Shown: piece by piece, positions 8,346 through 16,755 of the stretch
Position numbering within the stretch: the stretch's first letter is position 1
Layout: the number at the start of each line of letters is the position of its first letter
From: Sphingobacterium thalpophilum
GTDB lineage: Bacteria; Bacteroidota; Bacteroidia; Sphingobacteriales; Sphingobacteriaceae
NCBI GenBank assembly: GCA_945878525.1
Contig: CAMCTU010000007.1
Span: forward strand, 1-43,191
Direction: 5' to 3'
Length of the DNA stretch: 43,191 bases
Notes under the pieces: generated by a model
Told to the model about the DNA's origin: nothing
Database searches by the model: none
Seen by the model: only the letters and a program-made list of their open reading frames with translations
Translations under genes and position numbers: made by a program

Positions 8346-10974
8346 ACCTCGGTGGTGCTCCTCCTCCTCCAAACTTATTTAATCTCATTGCAAACGACAA
8401 CATAAAATACTGCCCTAGCCGATTTATTTGTCGGTCAATGATAATATTATCGAATACATCTCTTGAAATACCTGTGTTTTGATTTAAGAGGTCATTTCCT
8501 TCAAAACGTATAGTTCCATTATTCCCTTTAAGGAAACGATATTCTGTATATAGACGCAGAATGGTTGGGTTTCTCACAATCCCATTATCAAAGCCGTTAT
8601 TTATAGTTTTTCTAAGATCGTATCCTAACGTAAGATCCTTGAAAAAGTAATTTCTTCCACGTAATTGAAAACTCAGACTATTGGTTTGGCGATCTGTGAA
8701 ATTCGTTTGAGAATACTGAGTCTTATTAATGGAATAAGAAGTTTCCAATTCTAAGTCTATCACATCATTTATATCTACCTCGAATTCTAGCTCTTGTCTG
8801 ACCAGAAAGTTTTTGGCAACGTTTCTATTCTGATCGATATAGGCCACATTGTTATTCAGATTTGCCGAGCCTGAATAGGTTAGGGTATACTTACGCTCTG
8901 CAAAAGGCTTGCCATAGGAATAATCGCCACGAAGCGAATAAAATCCATCAGTATTGATGTAGCTTGTTAGCTGATTTACCGTGTTTGGAATCTGAATTTT
9001 GGTGGTCACAATTTTATCTTGTGTTTGACTGAGTGAGAGGTTGGCATATAGTACATGGCCCATGTTCCAGTCAGACTGATTGTATCTTGCATTGAAACTA
9101 TGTACAAATTCCGGCTTTAAATCAGGATTACCTGTAATGGTATTTTGAAGATTAGAATTATCGGTTATAGGTTGCAATTGAAGAAAGCCAGGCTGGTTAT
9201 TGCGACCCCAGTAATTAACATTTAATGATTGTTGTTTTGAAAAATTATATACCATTCGAGCTGAAGGTATCAGATTAAATGTTCGTTTATTGGTATTAAT
9301 ATCCCTGCTGATATTTTGACCCTTAAGAATTGCAGGTTGGCCACTAAATCCCAGAGTGTAATTGAATTTCTCTTCGATAAATCTGTAATTTGCTCCAAAC
9401 CTGTGCGTATAAAATTGAAACTCATAATTATTACTCAGATTGGTATTGAATATCTGATTCCCATTAATTACATCATTGGTTATGCGGTCGGTAGTTGTTC
9501 CTGACCTGCTGTGACTGTAATTAAACTCTATGAAGTTTTTTGCCCATAATGGCTCCATATAAGTAATGTTCGACCATAGTGAATAGTTATTGTTTGAATT
9601 TGCAATTAATTGATTCTGAATTCGTGTTGAGTCACGTCCAGCAAGCCTGGTTAGGTAATTATTGAAAACATCGCGATCATTATTACCATTTGAATAGTTC
9701 AAGTTTCCACTCAAACTCATATTCCTTCCCTTCTTGGCAAACTTGTGATTATAATAGAAATTCGTTCCCGTGTTTAAACTTATGGAATTCGTGCCGGAAA
9801 TATTATTTCTAATGGTGTTTAAGGTTTGCTGGGATATATTAGTTTCTCCAAGATTCGAAGAAAGGTTTGAATTGTAAGAAAATCTGGGAGAAATTCTGAT
9901 GAAGGTTAATGTATCAGGTTTCAAAACAATATTGCCCGAAAAGTCATGACTTTTATTATCGCTATTATTATCTGAGACAGCATTCTCAAGCCTGGTAAAA
10001 TTCTCTAGAAAATTTTGTGATATAGTCTTGCTTAAAGTCTCGTTTCTACGATTATTAAAACTGTACCCGGCATCTGCGGATACCTTTTTACTCCATTCGT
10101 TCCGGTAGTTCATATTTGCAGAGTTCGTACTTGTAATACCATTGGAATTCCCTCCACGCATGTTGATATTATTGACTGTACCGTCAAATGAAAGCTGTCG
10201 TTCGCCTTTAAATGTGTTTCCTCTCAAACTGGTATTATATCTGTCTTCATTACCCATTCCACCAAAAATTCTGGCAGAGTACCCACGCTTTTTATCTTCC
10301 TGGATTGTTAGATTCAATACTTTTTCAGCTACTCCAGTTTTTACACCAGTTATATTCGCATGATCACCATAATCATCAATGATCTGAAGATTTTTGATAA
10401 TATCTGCAGGAAGGTTTTTTATTGCAGTAGCTACATCTGTTCCGAAAAAATCCTTTCCATTGATTCTTATTTTGGTAATTGCTTCACCTTGGGTTGTAAC
10501 ATTCCCATCAGCATCTACTTTAACACCTGGAAGCTTTCTTAGAATCTCATCCACGGCATCTCCCTGTCTAACAGGGAAGGAGGAAGCATTAAATGTAACC
10601 GTGTCTTCACTGATTTTAATTGCTGTAACAGCAGTGATAACAACCTCATCTAAACTATTGGAGGTGGGTTTTAAAATGATTGGAGGCAATTGCAATGAAT
10701 TACCACTGGATATGATGTATGCTTTGATAAATGTCTTAAATCCTATAAATGCAGCAGAAAGTGTAAAATTAGTCCACTTAACATTATTTATATTGAAGTT
10801 TCCATCAAGATCGACAGACGTTTGAATGCTGTCTTGCCCATTTTTTAGTTTAATTAAGGTTCCTGTAAGAGGAATTCCGGCTGTATCTAGAACATTTCCC
10901 TTTACCTGATAATTCTGTGAATAACTTAAGAAGGATATTGAAGCTAAAAGCAGGGTAAGAAAAAATCCTCTCAT
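8344..10974 (-). CDS. Outer-membrane beta-barrel protein, TonB-receptor-like, with carboxypeptidase-like regulatory domain
   Basis: This 876-residue protein has a Sec signal cleaved near residue 19 (FLSYSQ). A carboxypeptidase-D regulatory-like domain follows at about residues 22-110 (VKGNVLDTAGIPLTGTLIKL), then a plug-like segment at about 120-225 (VDEILRKLPGVKVDADGN, KIRINGKDFFG), then a long Asn/Ser/Thr-rich beta-barrel. The C-terminus is a short GGGGAPPR tail. It fits the 'outer membrane beta-barrel protein family' (PF14905) and is unlike SusC because no SusD gene is beside it. Ligand and function are unknown; transport or surface binding is likely. It is transcribed alone, divergent from the epimerase operon and convergent with the serine hydrolase. 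Confidence 0.8.
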   Translation of the reverse strand: MRGFFLTLLLASISFLSYSQNYQVKGNVLDTAGIPLTGTLIKLKNGQDSIQTSVDLDGNFNINNVKWTNFTLSAAFIGFKTFIKAYIISSGNSLQLPPIILKPTSNSLDEVVITAVTAIKISEDTVTFNASSFPVRQGDAVDEILRKLPGVKVDADGNVTTQGEAITKIRINGKDFFGTDVATAIKNLPADIIKNLQIIDDYGDHANITGVKTGVAEKVLNLTIQEDKKRGYSARIFGGMGNEDRYNTSLRGNTFKGERQLSFDGTVNNINMRGGNSNGITSTNSANMNYRNEWSKKVSADAGYSFNNRRNETLSKTISQNFLENFTRLENAVSDNNSDNKSHDFSGNIVLKPDTLTFIRISPRFSYNSNLSSNLGETNISQQTLNTIRNNISGTNSISLNTGTNFYYNHKFAKKGRNMSLSGNLNYSNGNNDRDVFNNYLTRLAGRDSTRIQNQLIANSNNNYSLWSNITYMEPLWAKNFIEFNYSHSRSGTTTDRITNDVINGNQIFNTNLSNNYEFQFYTHRFGANYRFIEEKFNYTLGFSGQPAILKGQNISRDINTNKRTFNLIPSARMVYNFSKQQSLNVNYWGRNNQPGFLQLQPITDNSNLQNTITGNPDLKPEFVHSFNARYNQSDWNMGHVLYANLSLSQTQDKIVTTKIQIPNTVNQLTSYINTDGFYSLRGDYSYGKPFAERKYTLTYSGSANLNNNVAYIDQNRNVAKNFLVRQELEFEVDINDVIDLELETSYSINKTQYSQTNFTDRQTNSLSFQLRGRNYFFKDLTLGYDLRKTINNGFDNGIVRNPTILRLYTEYRFLKGNNGTIRFEGNDLLNQNTGISRDVFDNIIIDRQINRLGQYFMLSFAMRLNKFGGGGAPPR

Positions 10975-11016
10975 AAATTAATCGTTTCAATTATATGGTT
11001 GTTTAAGTCTTAAATT

Positions 11017-11072
11017 TAGATAACCTCGTGATATCATGGTTTAAATATCTAAACTACCTTTACTTTTAAAGG
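11017..11072. other. Inverted repeats in the leader region of the receptor-like gene
   Basis: TTTAGATA at 11015-11022 faces TATCTAAA at 11046-11053, with further pairing inside (AACC/GGTT). A second small hairpin follows: ACCTTTA and TAAAGGT at 11056-11072. Both lie in the 5' untranslated region of the minus-strand gene that starts at 10974. They could be an operator or an RNA structure. Nothing else was recognised in the 406-base gap 10975-11380 apart from the two promoter candidates listed and a short CCCGA/TCGGG inverted repeat at 11290-11323. Confidence 0.3.
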
Positions 11073-11075
11073 TGG

Positions 11076-11083
11076 CAAATATA
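11076..11083 (-). promoter_or_regulatory. Candidate -7 promoter element of the receptor-like gene
   Basis: On the minus strand 11083-11076 reads TATATTTG, an exact match to the Bacteroidota -7 element TAnnTTTG. A TTG lies 15 bases further upstream, which is closer than usual, so only the -7 element is well supported. The transcript would start about 95 bases before the ATG at 10974. Confidence 0.35.
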
Positions 11084-11208
11084 ACTTTAAGCAATATTCA
11101 AGCCATTTAATGTGCAGTATTGTTACACAGATTGTACAATCATTTTACATTAATTTGTTTTTGAACGCCTGATTGCAAGTCATCAAGTTTCACAGACTCC
11201 TGATTTCA

Positions 11209-11237
11209 TTGTTTTATTATACGCGATTATATGTTTG
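11209..11237 (+). promoter_or_regulatory. Candidate promoter of the epimerase operon
   Basis: TTG at 11209-11211 is followed by 18 bases and TATGTTTG at 11230-11237, an exact TAnnTTTG match. This is the best promoter match seen in the window. The leader to the first gene would be about 140 bases and contains the inverted repeat CCCGA/TCGGG (11290-11294 and 11319-11323), which could be regulatory. Confidence 0.5.
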
Positions 11238-11380
11238 TTTACCTACCCATTAGGGTCTTGAGCCAAATTTTTAATTTTAAAGAAGGATACCCGATATTAA
11301 ATAAATTGTATTTTTAGTTCGGGCAATTAATCATTTATAGAAAGCTAACCAGGAGAATTAACTAGTTTTTATTAGAACTT

Positions 11381-12688
11381 ATGAAAAGAAGACAATTTAT
11401 GTCTAACACGTTGTTTGCAGGTTTAGGAAGTTTGAGCCTTAATACCTATGGATCTGAGCATCTTATTTTTTCTGAAGACAGTGGATTAAACGGCTTAGAC
11501 TTAAACAAGCTACATGATTTTTACCATGCCGAGATCTTCAACAGGTTTATACCCAACATGGATAAGTTTGTCATAGACCATAAGCTTGGTGGCTTCATGA
11601 CATCTGTAGATATTACCAACGGTAAGCAGGTAAATTCTAACAAGACTGCATGGTTTGAAGGCAGAGGAATGTGGACTTATTCTTTTCTTTATAACAACAT
11701 CGAAAAGAATCCTGAATATTTAGAAATAGCAAGAAAATCAAAGGATTTCATTCTTAAACATTTGCCTAAGGATGACAAATTTATTACTTCCTCTTACAGC
11801 AATGATGGAAATCCATTGTCAGGCCCAGGCGATATTTATTCCAGCTTATTTGTTGCAGAAGGACTAGCTGAGTTCGCAAAGGCTACTAACGATAAACAGT
11901 ATTTTAAGATTGCTAAAATGCTTATTTTGTCTTGTCTTGATCGTTACGATAGTCCTGATTATGATTATTATGTTGCCTACCTAAACTCTGAGGCACCTAA
12001 AATTCCTGGCCCAAGGGTTCTTGGCCATTGGATGGTATTTCTGCGTGCTGCCACTCAAATTTTAGAGAATGGCCCGGATGCTGAAATGGAGAAATTAGCC
12101 GATAGATGCCTGGATGCTTGTCTGAATCATCACTTAAATCCAAAGTATAACTTGTTTAATGAGGTTTTAAATCATGATTTCAGTCGAACGGATAATTCTT
12201 ACAAGGATTTTGCCTATACAGGTCATGGTATAGAAATGTGTTGGATGTTGCACTTCGAAGCTGTCCGAAGAAAGGATAAAAAGCTTTTTGACAGAATTAC
12301 TGAGGTGTTTAAAAGTCATATTAATGTTGCTCATGATGATGTTTATGGCGGATATTTCAGATCACTTGATCATGTAGACAATAATATCTGGAAGGTAGAC
12401 AAGGTACTTTGGCTTCAGGAGGAAGTCTTGATAGGTAGTATGTTTATCGCTGAGCATACCGGAGAGGAATGGGCTAAAAAGCTTTTTAATGAAACACTTG
12501 AATATGTTTTGAAGAGTTTTGCAAAGCCAGGTAATTTATTTTGGGCTTCTGCCGGCGACCGCTTTGTGAAAGAATATGCTAAAACAAGAGCTGAACATTA
12601 TCATCATCCCCGGCACCTGATGCTTAATTTGCTTTCTTTGAAGAGAATGATTAAACGTAAAGGTAAAACATCCGGACTATTTGAATGA
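11381..12688 (+). CDS. Tat-exported AGE-family (N-acylglucosamine 2-epimerase-like) protein, copy 1
   Basis: This 435-residue protein opens with a twin-arginine signal (KRRQF then FAGLGSLSL) and continues as an (alpha/alpha)6 barrel of the AGE family (PF07221). The two catalytic His regions are visible: GHGIE (His282, Glu285), matching the family HxxE motif, and YHHPRH (His408), matching the family HxPR motif. Characterised members epimerise or isomerise N-acylglucosamine, mannose/glucose or cellobiose and are usually cytoplasmic, so export is unusual. The next gene is a paralogue whose longest frame overlaps this stop by four bases (ATGA). The substrate is unknown; an oligosaccharide or uronate-containing product of the lyases nearby is plausible. 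Confidence 0.85.
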   Translation: MKRRQFMSNTLFAGLGSLSLNTYGSEHLIFSEDSGLNGLDLNKLHDFYHAEIFNRFIPNMDKFVIDHKLGGFMTSVDITNGKQVNSNKTAWFEGRGMWTYSFLYNNIEKNPEYLEIARKSKDFILKHLPKDDKFITSSYSNDGNPLSGPGDIYSSLFVAEGLAEFAKATNDKQYFKIAKMLILSCLDRYDSPDYDYYVAYLNSEAPKIPGPRVLGHWMVFLRAATQILENGPDAEMEKLADRCLDACLNHHLNPKYNLFNEVLNHDFSRTDNSYKDFAYTGHGIEMCWMLHFEAVRRKDKKLFDRITEVFKSHINVAHDDVYGGYFRSLDHVDNNIWKVDKVLWLQEEVLIGSMFIAEHTGEEWAKKLFNETLEYVLKSFAKPGNLFWASAGDRFVKEYAKTRAEHYHHPRHLMLNLLSLKRMIKRKGKTSGLFE

Positions 12689-12717
12689 AATCAGCCTTTG
12701 TCTTGAAACAATACAAT

Positions 12718-14055
12718 ATGAAAAACAATGAATATTCCCGGCGTAAATTCTTAAAGAATAATACCTTAGCTGGATTGGGTTTAATGGCCTCGGCAACTCT
12801 CGCAGGATCTGTTTTGCCAGACGTAAGTCTTGCTTCACAATCTCTGGATCTGAAAAAGATTAGTGGTCTGGATTTTAAAAAGCTTCGTGAAGAGTACAGT
12901 GAGGCCTTGTTAGGTAAATTCATTCCAAATATGGATAAGTATATTGTGGATCATGAATTAGGGGGTTTTATGTGTTCTGTGGATATTCTTACCAGAAAGC
13001 TTGTCAATACCACTAAGCGGGCATGGTATGAAGGAAGGGGAATATGGATGTATTCTTTTCTTTATAATAATCTGGATAAGAACCCATCTTATCTTGAGAT
13101 CGCTCGTAAATCCAAGGACTTTATTTTAAAGCGCTTTCCTACAGATGGCAGTTATTATATCTCCTCTTTCACTAAGGAGGGGGATCCAATTGGTGATACC
13201 GAAGGGGATATTTACGGGAACCTCTTTGTAGCAGAAGGACTTGCTGAATATGCAAAGGCTGTTAACGAAACAAAGTATTTTGAGCAGGCAAAAGAAATTG
13301 TCCTAAATGCTGTTCAGCGTTATGACAGACCAGAATTTACCTATAATTATAAGGCAGAAAGCAGAATAGCCGGGCCTCGTATTCTCGGGCATTGGATGAT
13401 TCTGCTAAGTGTATGCACACAAATGCTCAGGCAAAAAAATGATAATGAAATCAGAGCCCTTGCTGATCGATGCGTTGATGCTATTATGAATCATCACCTG
13501 AATTCTGACTACAGACTTTTGAATGAAGCACTGGGGCATGATTTAAATCCTTTAAGCGATCCTGTAGCCTCCCAATACGGCGATCTTGGTCATGGTTGTG
13601 AAACTCTTGCATTTGTAATGAACTATGCAGTTCTGACTAAGGACGCCAGTCTCTTTCATCGTTCTGCTAAAGAATTTAAAAGACATGTGGATACTTCCTG
13701 GGATGATGTTTATGGGGGTTATTATCATGAACTCACAAACGTAAATAATAATACCTGGACTTTGAACAAATTACGCTGGGTTCATGAAGAGATTCTGATT
13801 GGAGCAATGATCCTGATTGAACATACCGGAGATGAATGGGCAATTAATTGTTACGCCAGAACTGAGGAGTATATCAGAAAGAAATATGTTCGGCCTGAAT
13901 ATGCATTTGTGATTGATAGTGGAGACAGAAAAATGGAAAATCATACCCAGATAAGAGCAGAACACTATCATTATCCAAGACAGTTAATGGTTGGCTTACT
14001 CGCGATCGATCGTATAACGAGCAGAGGTGAAAAGCCTTCAGGAATTTTTTCCTGA
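12718..14055 (+). CDS. Tat-exported AGE-family protein, copy 2
   Basis: This is a close paralogue of the preceding gene. It shares PNMDK, DHxLGGFM, the WYEGRG/WFEGRG segment and KSKDFILK. The chosen start at 12718 places the Tat motif SRRKFLKNN six residues in, giving 445 residues. An ATG at 12685, overlapping the upstream stop as ATGA, would add 11 residues and could be used for coupling. Catalytic residues are retained: GHGCE with His292 and Glu295, and HYPR with His418. The pair probably arose by tandem duplication. Different active-site surroundings (GHGCETLAF versus GHGIEMCWM) suggest different substrates or steps. The function is inferred from the family only. Confidence 0.84.
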   Translation: MKNNEYSRRKFLKNNTLAGLGLMASATLAGSVLPDVSLASQSLDLKKISGLDFKKLREEYSEALLGKFIPNMDKYIVDHELGGFMCSVDILTRKLVNTTKRAWYEGRGIWMYSFLYNNLDKNPSYLEIARKSKDFILKRFPTDGSYYISSFTKEGDPIGDTEGDIYGNLFVAEGLAEYAKAVNETKYFEQAKEIVLNAVQRYDRPEFTYNYKAESRIAGPRILGHWMILLSVCTQMLRQKNDNEIRALADRCVDAIMNHHLNSDYRLLNEALGHDLNPLSDPVASQYGDLGHGCETLAFVMNYAVLTKDASLFHRSAKEFKRHVDTSWDDVYGGYYHELTNVNNNTWTLNKLRWVHEEILIGAMILIEHTGDEWAINCYARTEEYIRKKYVRPEYAFVIDSGDRKMENHTQIRAEHYHYPRQLMVGLLAIDRITSRGEKPSGIFS

Positions 14056-14060
14056 ATCGT

Positions 14061-14072
14061 AACGTAAACGTA
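14061..14072. promoter_or_regulatory. Possible operator, copy 1 (LacI-like palindrome)
   Basis: AACGTAAACGTA lies 43 bases before the aldo/keto reductase start. It is one base away from the perfect TACGT-AA-ACGTA palindrome found at 22460-22471 and contains the GTAAACG core typical of LacI-family operators. No LacI-type regulator gene is in the window, so this rests on the repeat alone. Confidence 0.35.
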
Positions 14073-14115
14073 TATTGAGACTTTATTTTTTCAATAATTA
14101 TAATAAAATTCCCCG

Positions 14116-15168
14116 ATGATTAAACAGAAATATGAAGGCCAGGCATTTTACAATGCGCCATTCGTGGTTGAAAATTTTAATGGTATGCCTTACCGCTTAC
14201 TCGGCAAGTCCGGATTAAAGGTTTCAAACATAGGCCTTGGAACCTGGAAAATGGGTTATCCGGAAAGTGGAGATGAGGCACGTATCGATAAGAAAAATTC
14301 ATTTGACATTCTCGACAAGGCTATTGATTTAGGCGTTACTTTCTGGGACACTGCAAACAGATACAATAATGCTTCTGGTAATTGTGAACGAATTATAGGT
14401 AAATGGTTTAAAAAGCATCCTGAACAGAGGCGAAATGTAGTCCTTGCTACAAAAATGTCAGGAACTATGGACGGATTAAGTCCGAATCATTGTGGGATTT
14501 CTAGAGGTAATATCATGGAATCAGTATATGCAAGTCTGGAAAGACTTCAAACTGATCATATCGACCTGCTTTATTTTCACAGATTTGACGGAATAACTCC
14601 TCCTGAAGAAAGTTTGTCAGCAATTGAGGATCTGGTCAGGCAGGATCTAATTCGTTATTTTGCGGTTTCAAATGCCAGTGTTGATATTCTTAAAACTTAC
14701 CAAGCTGTACAATCTCAAATGTCTGTAAGAAGTAGGATACTGGCAGTACAGAATCAGTTTGATTTGCTTGATGGCGAATCAGTAATTGATAAAGGGGTTA
14801 TGGAATATGCCTCAGAACAGGGCATCTCTTTTATAGGCTGGAGTCCAATGGCCAGAGGTCTGCTAAGCAACAGATACCTTAATCCTGTAACTGCCGGCCC
14901 AGGCGATCGTTTGTTTGATGAAGGAGATCTGAAAATAAAGGCAAGTCCTGAAAATATGACTAAACTACACGCACTTGCAGCAATTTCAAACGAAATGGGC
15001 ATTGAACTTAGTCAGCTTGTAATGGCCTATATGTTAACTATGAAAGGTATGGGTCCAATTATTCCATCCTCCTCTAATGTCAAACAGCTTGAGTCAAATG
15101 CAGCTGCCGGCAAACTAATTTTAACTGATAAACAGATTGCTAGTGTCAAGAAAATTGTAAACTACTAG
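14116..15168 (+). CDS. Aldo/keto reductase
   Basis: This 350-residue protein has the full catalytic tetrad: Asp78 in FWDTANRY, Tyr83, Lys113 in LATKMSG, and His155 in LLYFHRFD. The N-terminal strand LGKSGLKVSNIGLGTW and the C-terminal GPIIPSSSNVKQLESN cofactor-binding segment are standard for the NADPH-dependent Kv-beta/Gas-like AKR group. An extra stretch of about 28 residues precedes the first strand, and there is no signal peptide, so it should act in the cytoplasm. It follows the epimerase pair by 60 bases and precedes the lyase-like gene by 9 bases. It probably reduces a keto or aldehyde sugar intermediate of the pathway; the substrate is unknown. Confidence 0.87.
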   Translation: MIKQKYEGQAFYNAPFVVENFNGMPYRLLGKSGLKVSNIGLGTWKMGYPESGDEARIDKKNSFDILDKAIDLGVTFWDTANRYNNASGNCERIIGKWFKKHPEQRRNVVLATKMSGTMDGLSPNHCGISRGNIMESVYASLERLQTDHIDLLYFHRFDGITPPEESLSAIEDLVRQDLIRYFAVSNASVDILKTYQAVQSQMSVRSRILAVQNQFDLLDGESVIDKGVMEYASEQGISFIGWSPMARGLLSNRYLNPVTAGPGDRLFDEGDLKIKASPENMTKLHALAAISNEMGIELSQLVMAYMLTMKGMGPIIPSSSNVKQLESNAAAGKLILTDKQIASVKKIVNY

Positions 15169-15177
15169 TTCATCAAA

Positions 15178-16746
15178 ATGACAATTTTAAGATTTAATTT
15201 CGCCACTTTTTCAATTATTGTACTATCTGTTTTAAACAGTTTTGGGCAAGCCAAAAAACTAGACCAGGATGCCCGTAACGCGATGCTTGCTGCAACCCGC
15301 TTTATGGTAGAAAAGGCAAGCGTGAATGGAGGCTATGTTGCACATTATCTTCCTGATTTTTCCCGTCGATGGGGTGAGCTTGAAGGATTTAAAACTCAGG
15401 TATGGGTTCAAGATCCCGGTACTGTAAGTATGGGAAATGTATTTCTAGATGCTTATGAAGCTACAGGGGATGAATATTATTATCTCGCCGCAGAAAAAGT
15501 TGCCTCTGCACTTATCTGGGGTCAGTTGCCTGAAGGAGGTTGGAATTACATGATTGACTTTGCCGGAGATCGTTCCTTAAAACACTGGTACAATACGATC
15601 GGAAAAAACGCTTGGGGCTTTGAAGAGTACTATTATTATTACGGAACGTCCACATTTGATGATTCCAATACTTCAGGGCCCGCTACTTATCTTCTCAGGC
15701 TCTATCTTCAGAAGATGGATATTAAATACAAACCTGCGCTTGATAAAGCTATCCAGCTTGTTATTGACAGTCAGTATCCGCTTGGTGGATGGCCGCAGCG
15801 ATTCCCACTAAAAGACAATCATCCTAAAAATGGCAAAGAGGATTATTCTGCATATTATACTTATAATGATGAAGTGATTTCAGGTAATATTGATTTTCTG
15901 ATACAGTGTTATATCAGTTTAGGGGAACAACGTTTTCTGGATCCAATTCGTCGGGGAATGAATTTTTACCTGATTACACAACAAGGAAATCCACAGGGCG
16001 GCTGGGGGCAACAATACAATATGGAACTGCAGCCTGCTCATGCAAGAAGTTATGAACCTCCTGCACTGATGCCTGGGTTTACTTATATTCACGTTTTACT
16101 ACTAATGAAATATTACCAGCTCACAGGCGACAGGAAATTTTTGGCACGTATACCTGATGCAATCCAATGGCTTGAAAGCTGCCGTCTACCTGCTGAAAAA
16201 AGTCTGGGAGGTACCCGAACTCATGCTACATTTATTGAAATGGGAACTAACAAAGGCCTATATGCTCACCGCAAAGGTACGGGAGTGAAGGACGGTAAAT
16301 ATTGGTGGGATTATGACGATAATAATCTGCTTGCACATTATGGTGGAAAAACCAATATTAATATTCAATTCCTCAAAGATGAATTCCAAAGGGTAAACGC
16401 ACTTTCATCGGAGGAAGCTACAAGGAATTCACCCTTAAAAGTGGGAATCAGCAAGGATGGTACTTTACCTCAGTCGCAGTTTATTACTGCATCTTCAAAC
16501 GCTGTATTACCCGACGAAACTGCAATTTTGGGTATAATAAAAGCTTTGGATCAGGATCGTTGGCTTGTAAAGCATATTCAAATAAGCAGACCTTTTTCTG
16601 TTTTGCCGGATGGGTCAGAAATGAATACTGCAAAGCTTAGCGATGAAAATGGGAAGGGAATCGTTGATTCATCTGAGCAGCAATACATCTCTACTCGTGA
16701 GTATGAAAAAAATATGGGCTTATTAATCAGATATTTAAAAAGATAA
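15178..16746 (+). CDS. Secreted PL10/pectate-lyase-like (alpha/alpha)-barrel protein
   Basis: This 522-residue protein has a Sec signal (cleaved near NSFGQA, residue 24). Its core resembles the Pec_lyase family (PF09492, PL10): GGWNYM near 121, GGWPQRFP near 202-209, YNDEVISGNIDFL near 229-241, GGWGQQYN near 276-283, and the ARSYEPPALM segment near 290-299, where the family has a conserved Arg. True PL10 enzymes cleave polygalacturonate. The neighbourhood here suggests another uronate-containing glycan or a repurposed toroid, so the substrate should not be taken from the family name. It sits 9 bases after the aldo/keto reductase and 9 bases before the dehydrogenase, firmly inside the operon. 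Confidence 0.7.
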   Translation: MTILRFNFATFSIIVLSVLNSFGQAKKLDQDARNAMLAATRFMVEKASVNGGYVAHYLPDFSRRWGELEGFKTQVWVQDPGTVSMGNVFLDAYEATGDEYYYLAAEKVASALIWGQLPEGGWNYMIDFAGDRSLKHWYNTIGKNAWGFEEYYYYYGTSTFDDSNTSGPATYLLRLYLQKMDIKYKPALDKAIQLVIDSQYPLGGWPQRFPLKDNHPKNGKEDYSAYYTYNDEVISGNIDFLIQCYISLGEQRFLDPIRRGMNFYLITQQGNPQGGWGQQYNMELQPAHARSYEPPALMPGFTYIHVLLLMKYYQLTGDRKFLARIPDAIQWLESCRLPAEKSLGGTRTHATFIEMGTNKGLYAHRKGTGVKDGKYWWDYDDNNLLAHYGGKTNINIQFLKDEFQRVNALSSEEATRNSPLKVGISKDGTLPQSQFITASSNAVLPDETAILGIIKALDQDRWLVKHIQISRPFSVLPDGSEMNTAKLSDENGKGIVDSSEQQYISTREYEKNMGLLIRYLKR

Positions 16747-16755
16747 AAAATAAGA

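Noticed and set aside
15178-16746. Pectin degradation as the purpose of the locus
   Set aside because: Only one PL10-like protein points to pectin; no GH28, CE8 or rhamnogalacturonan genes are present.
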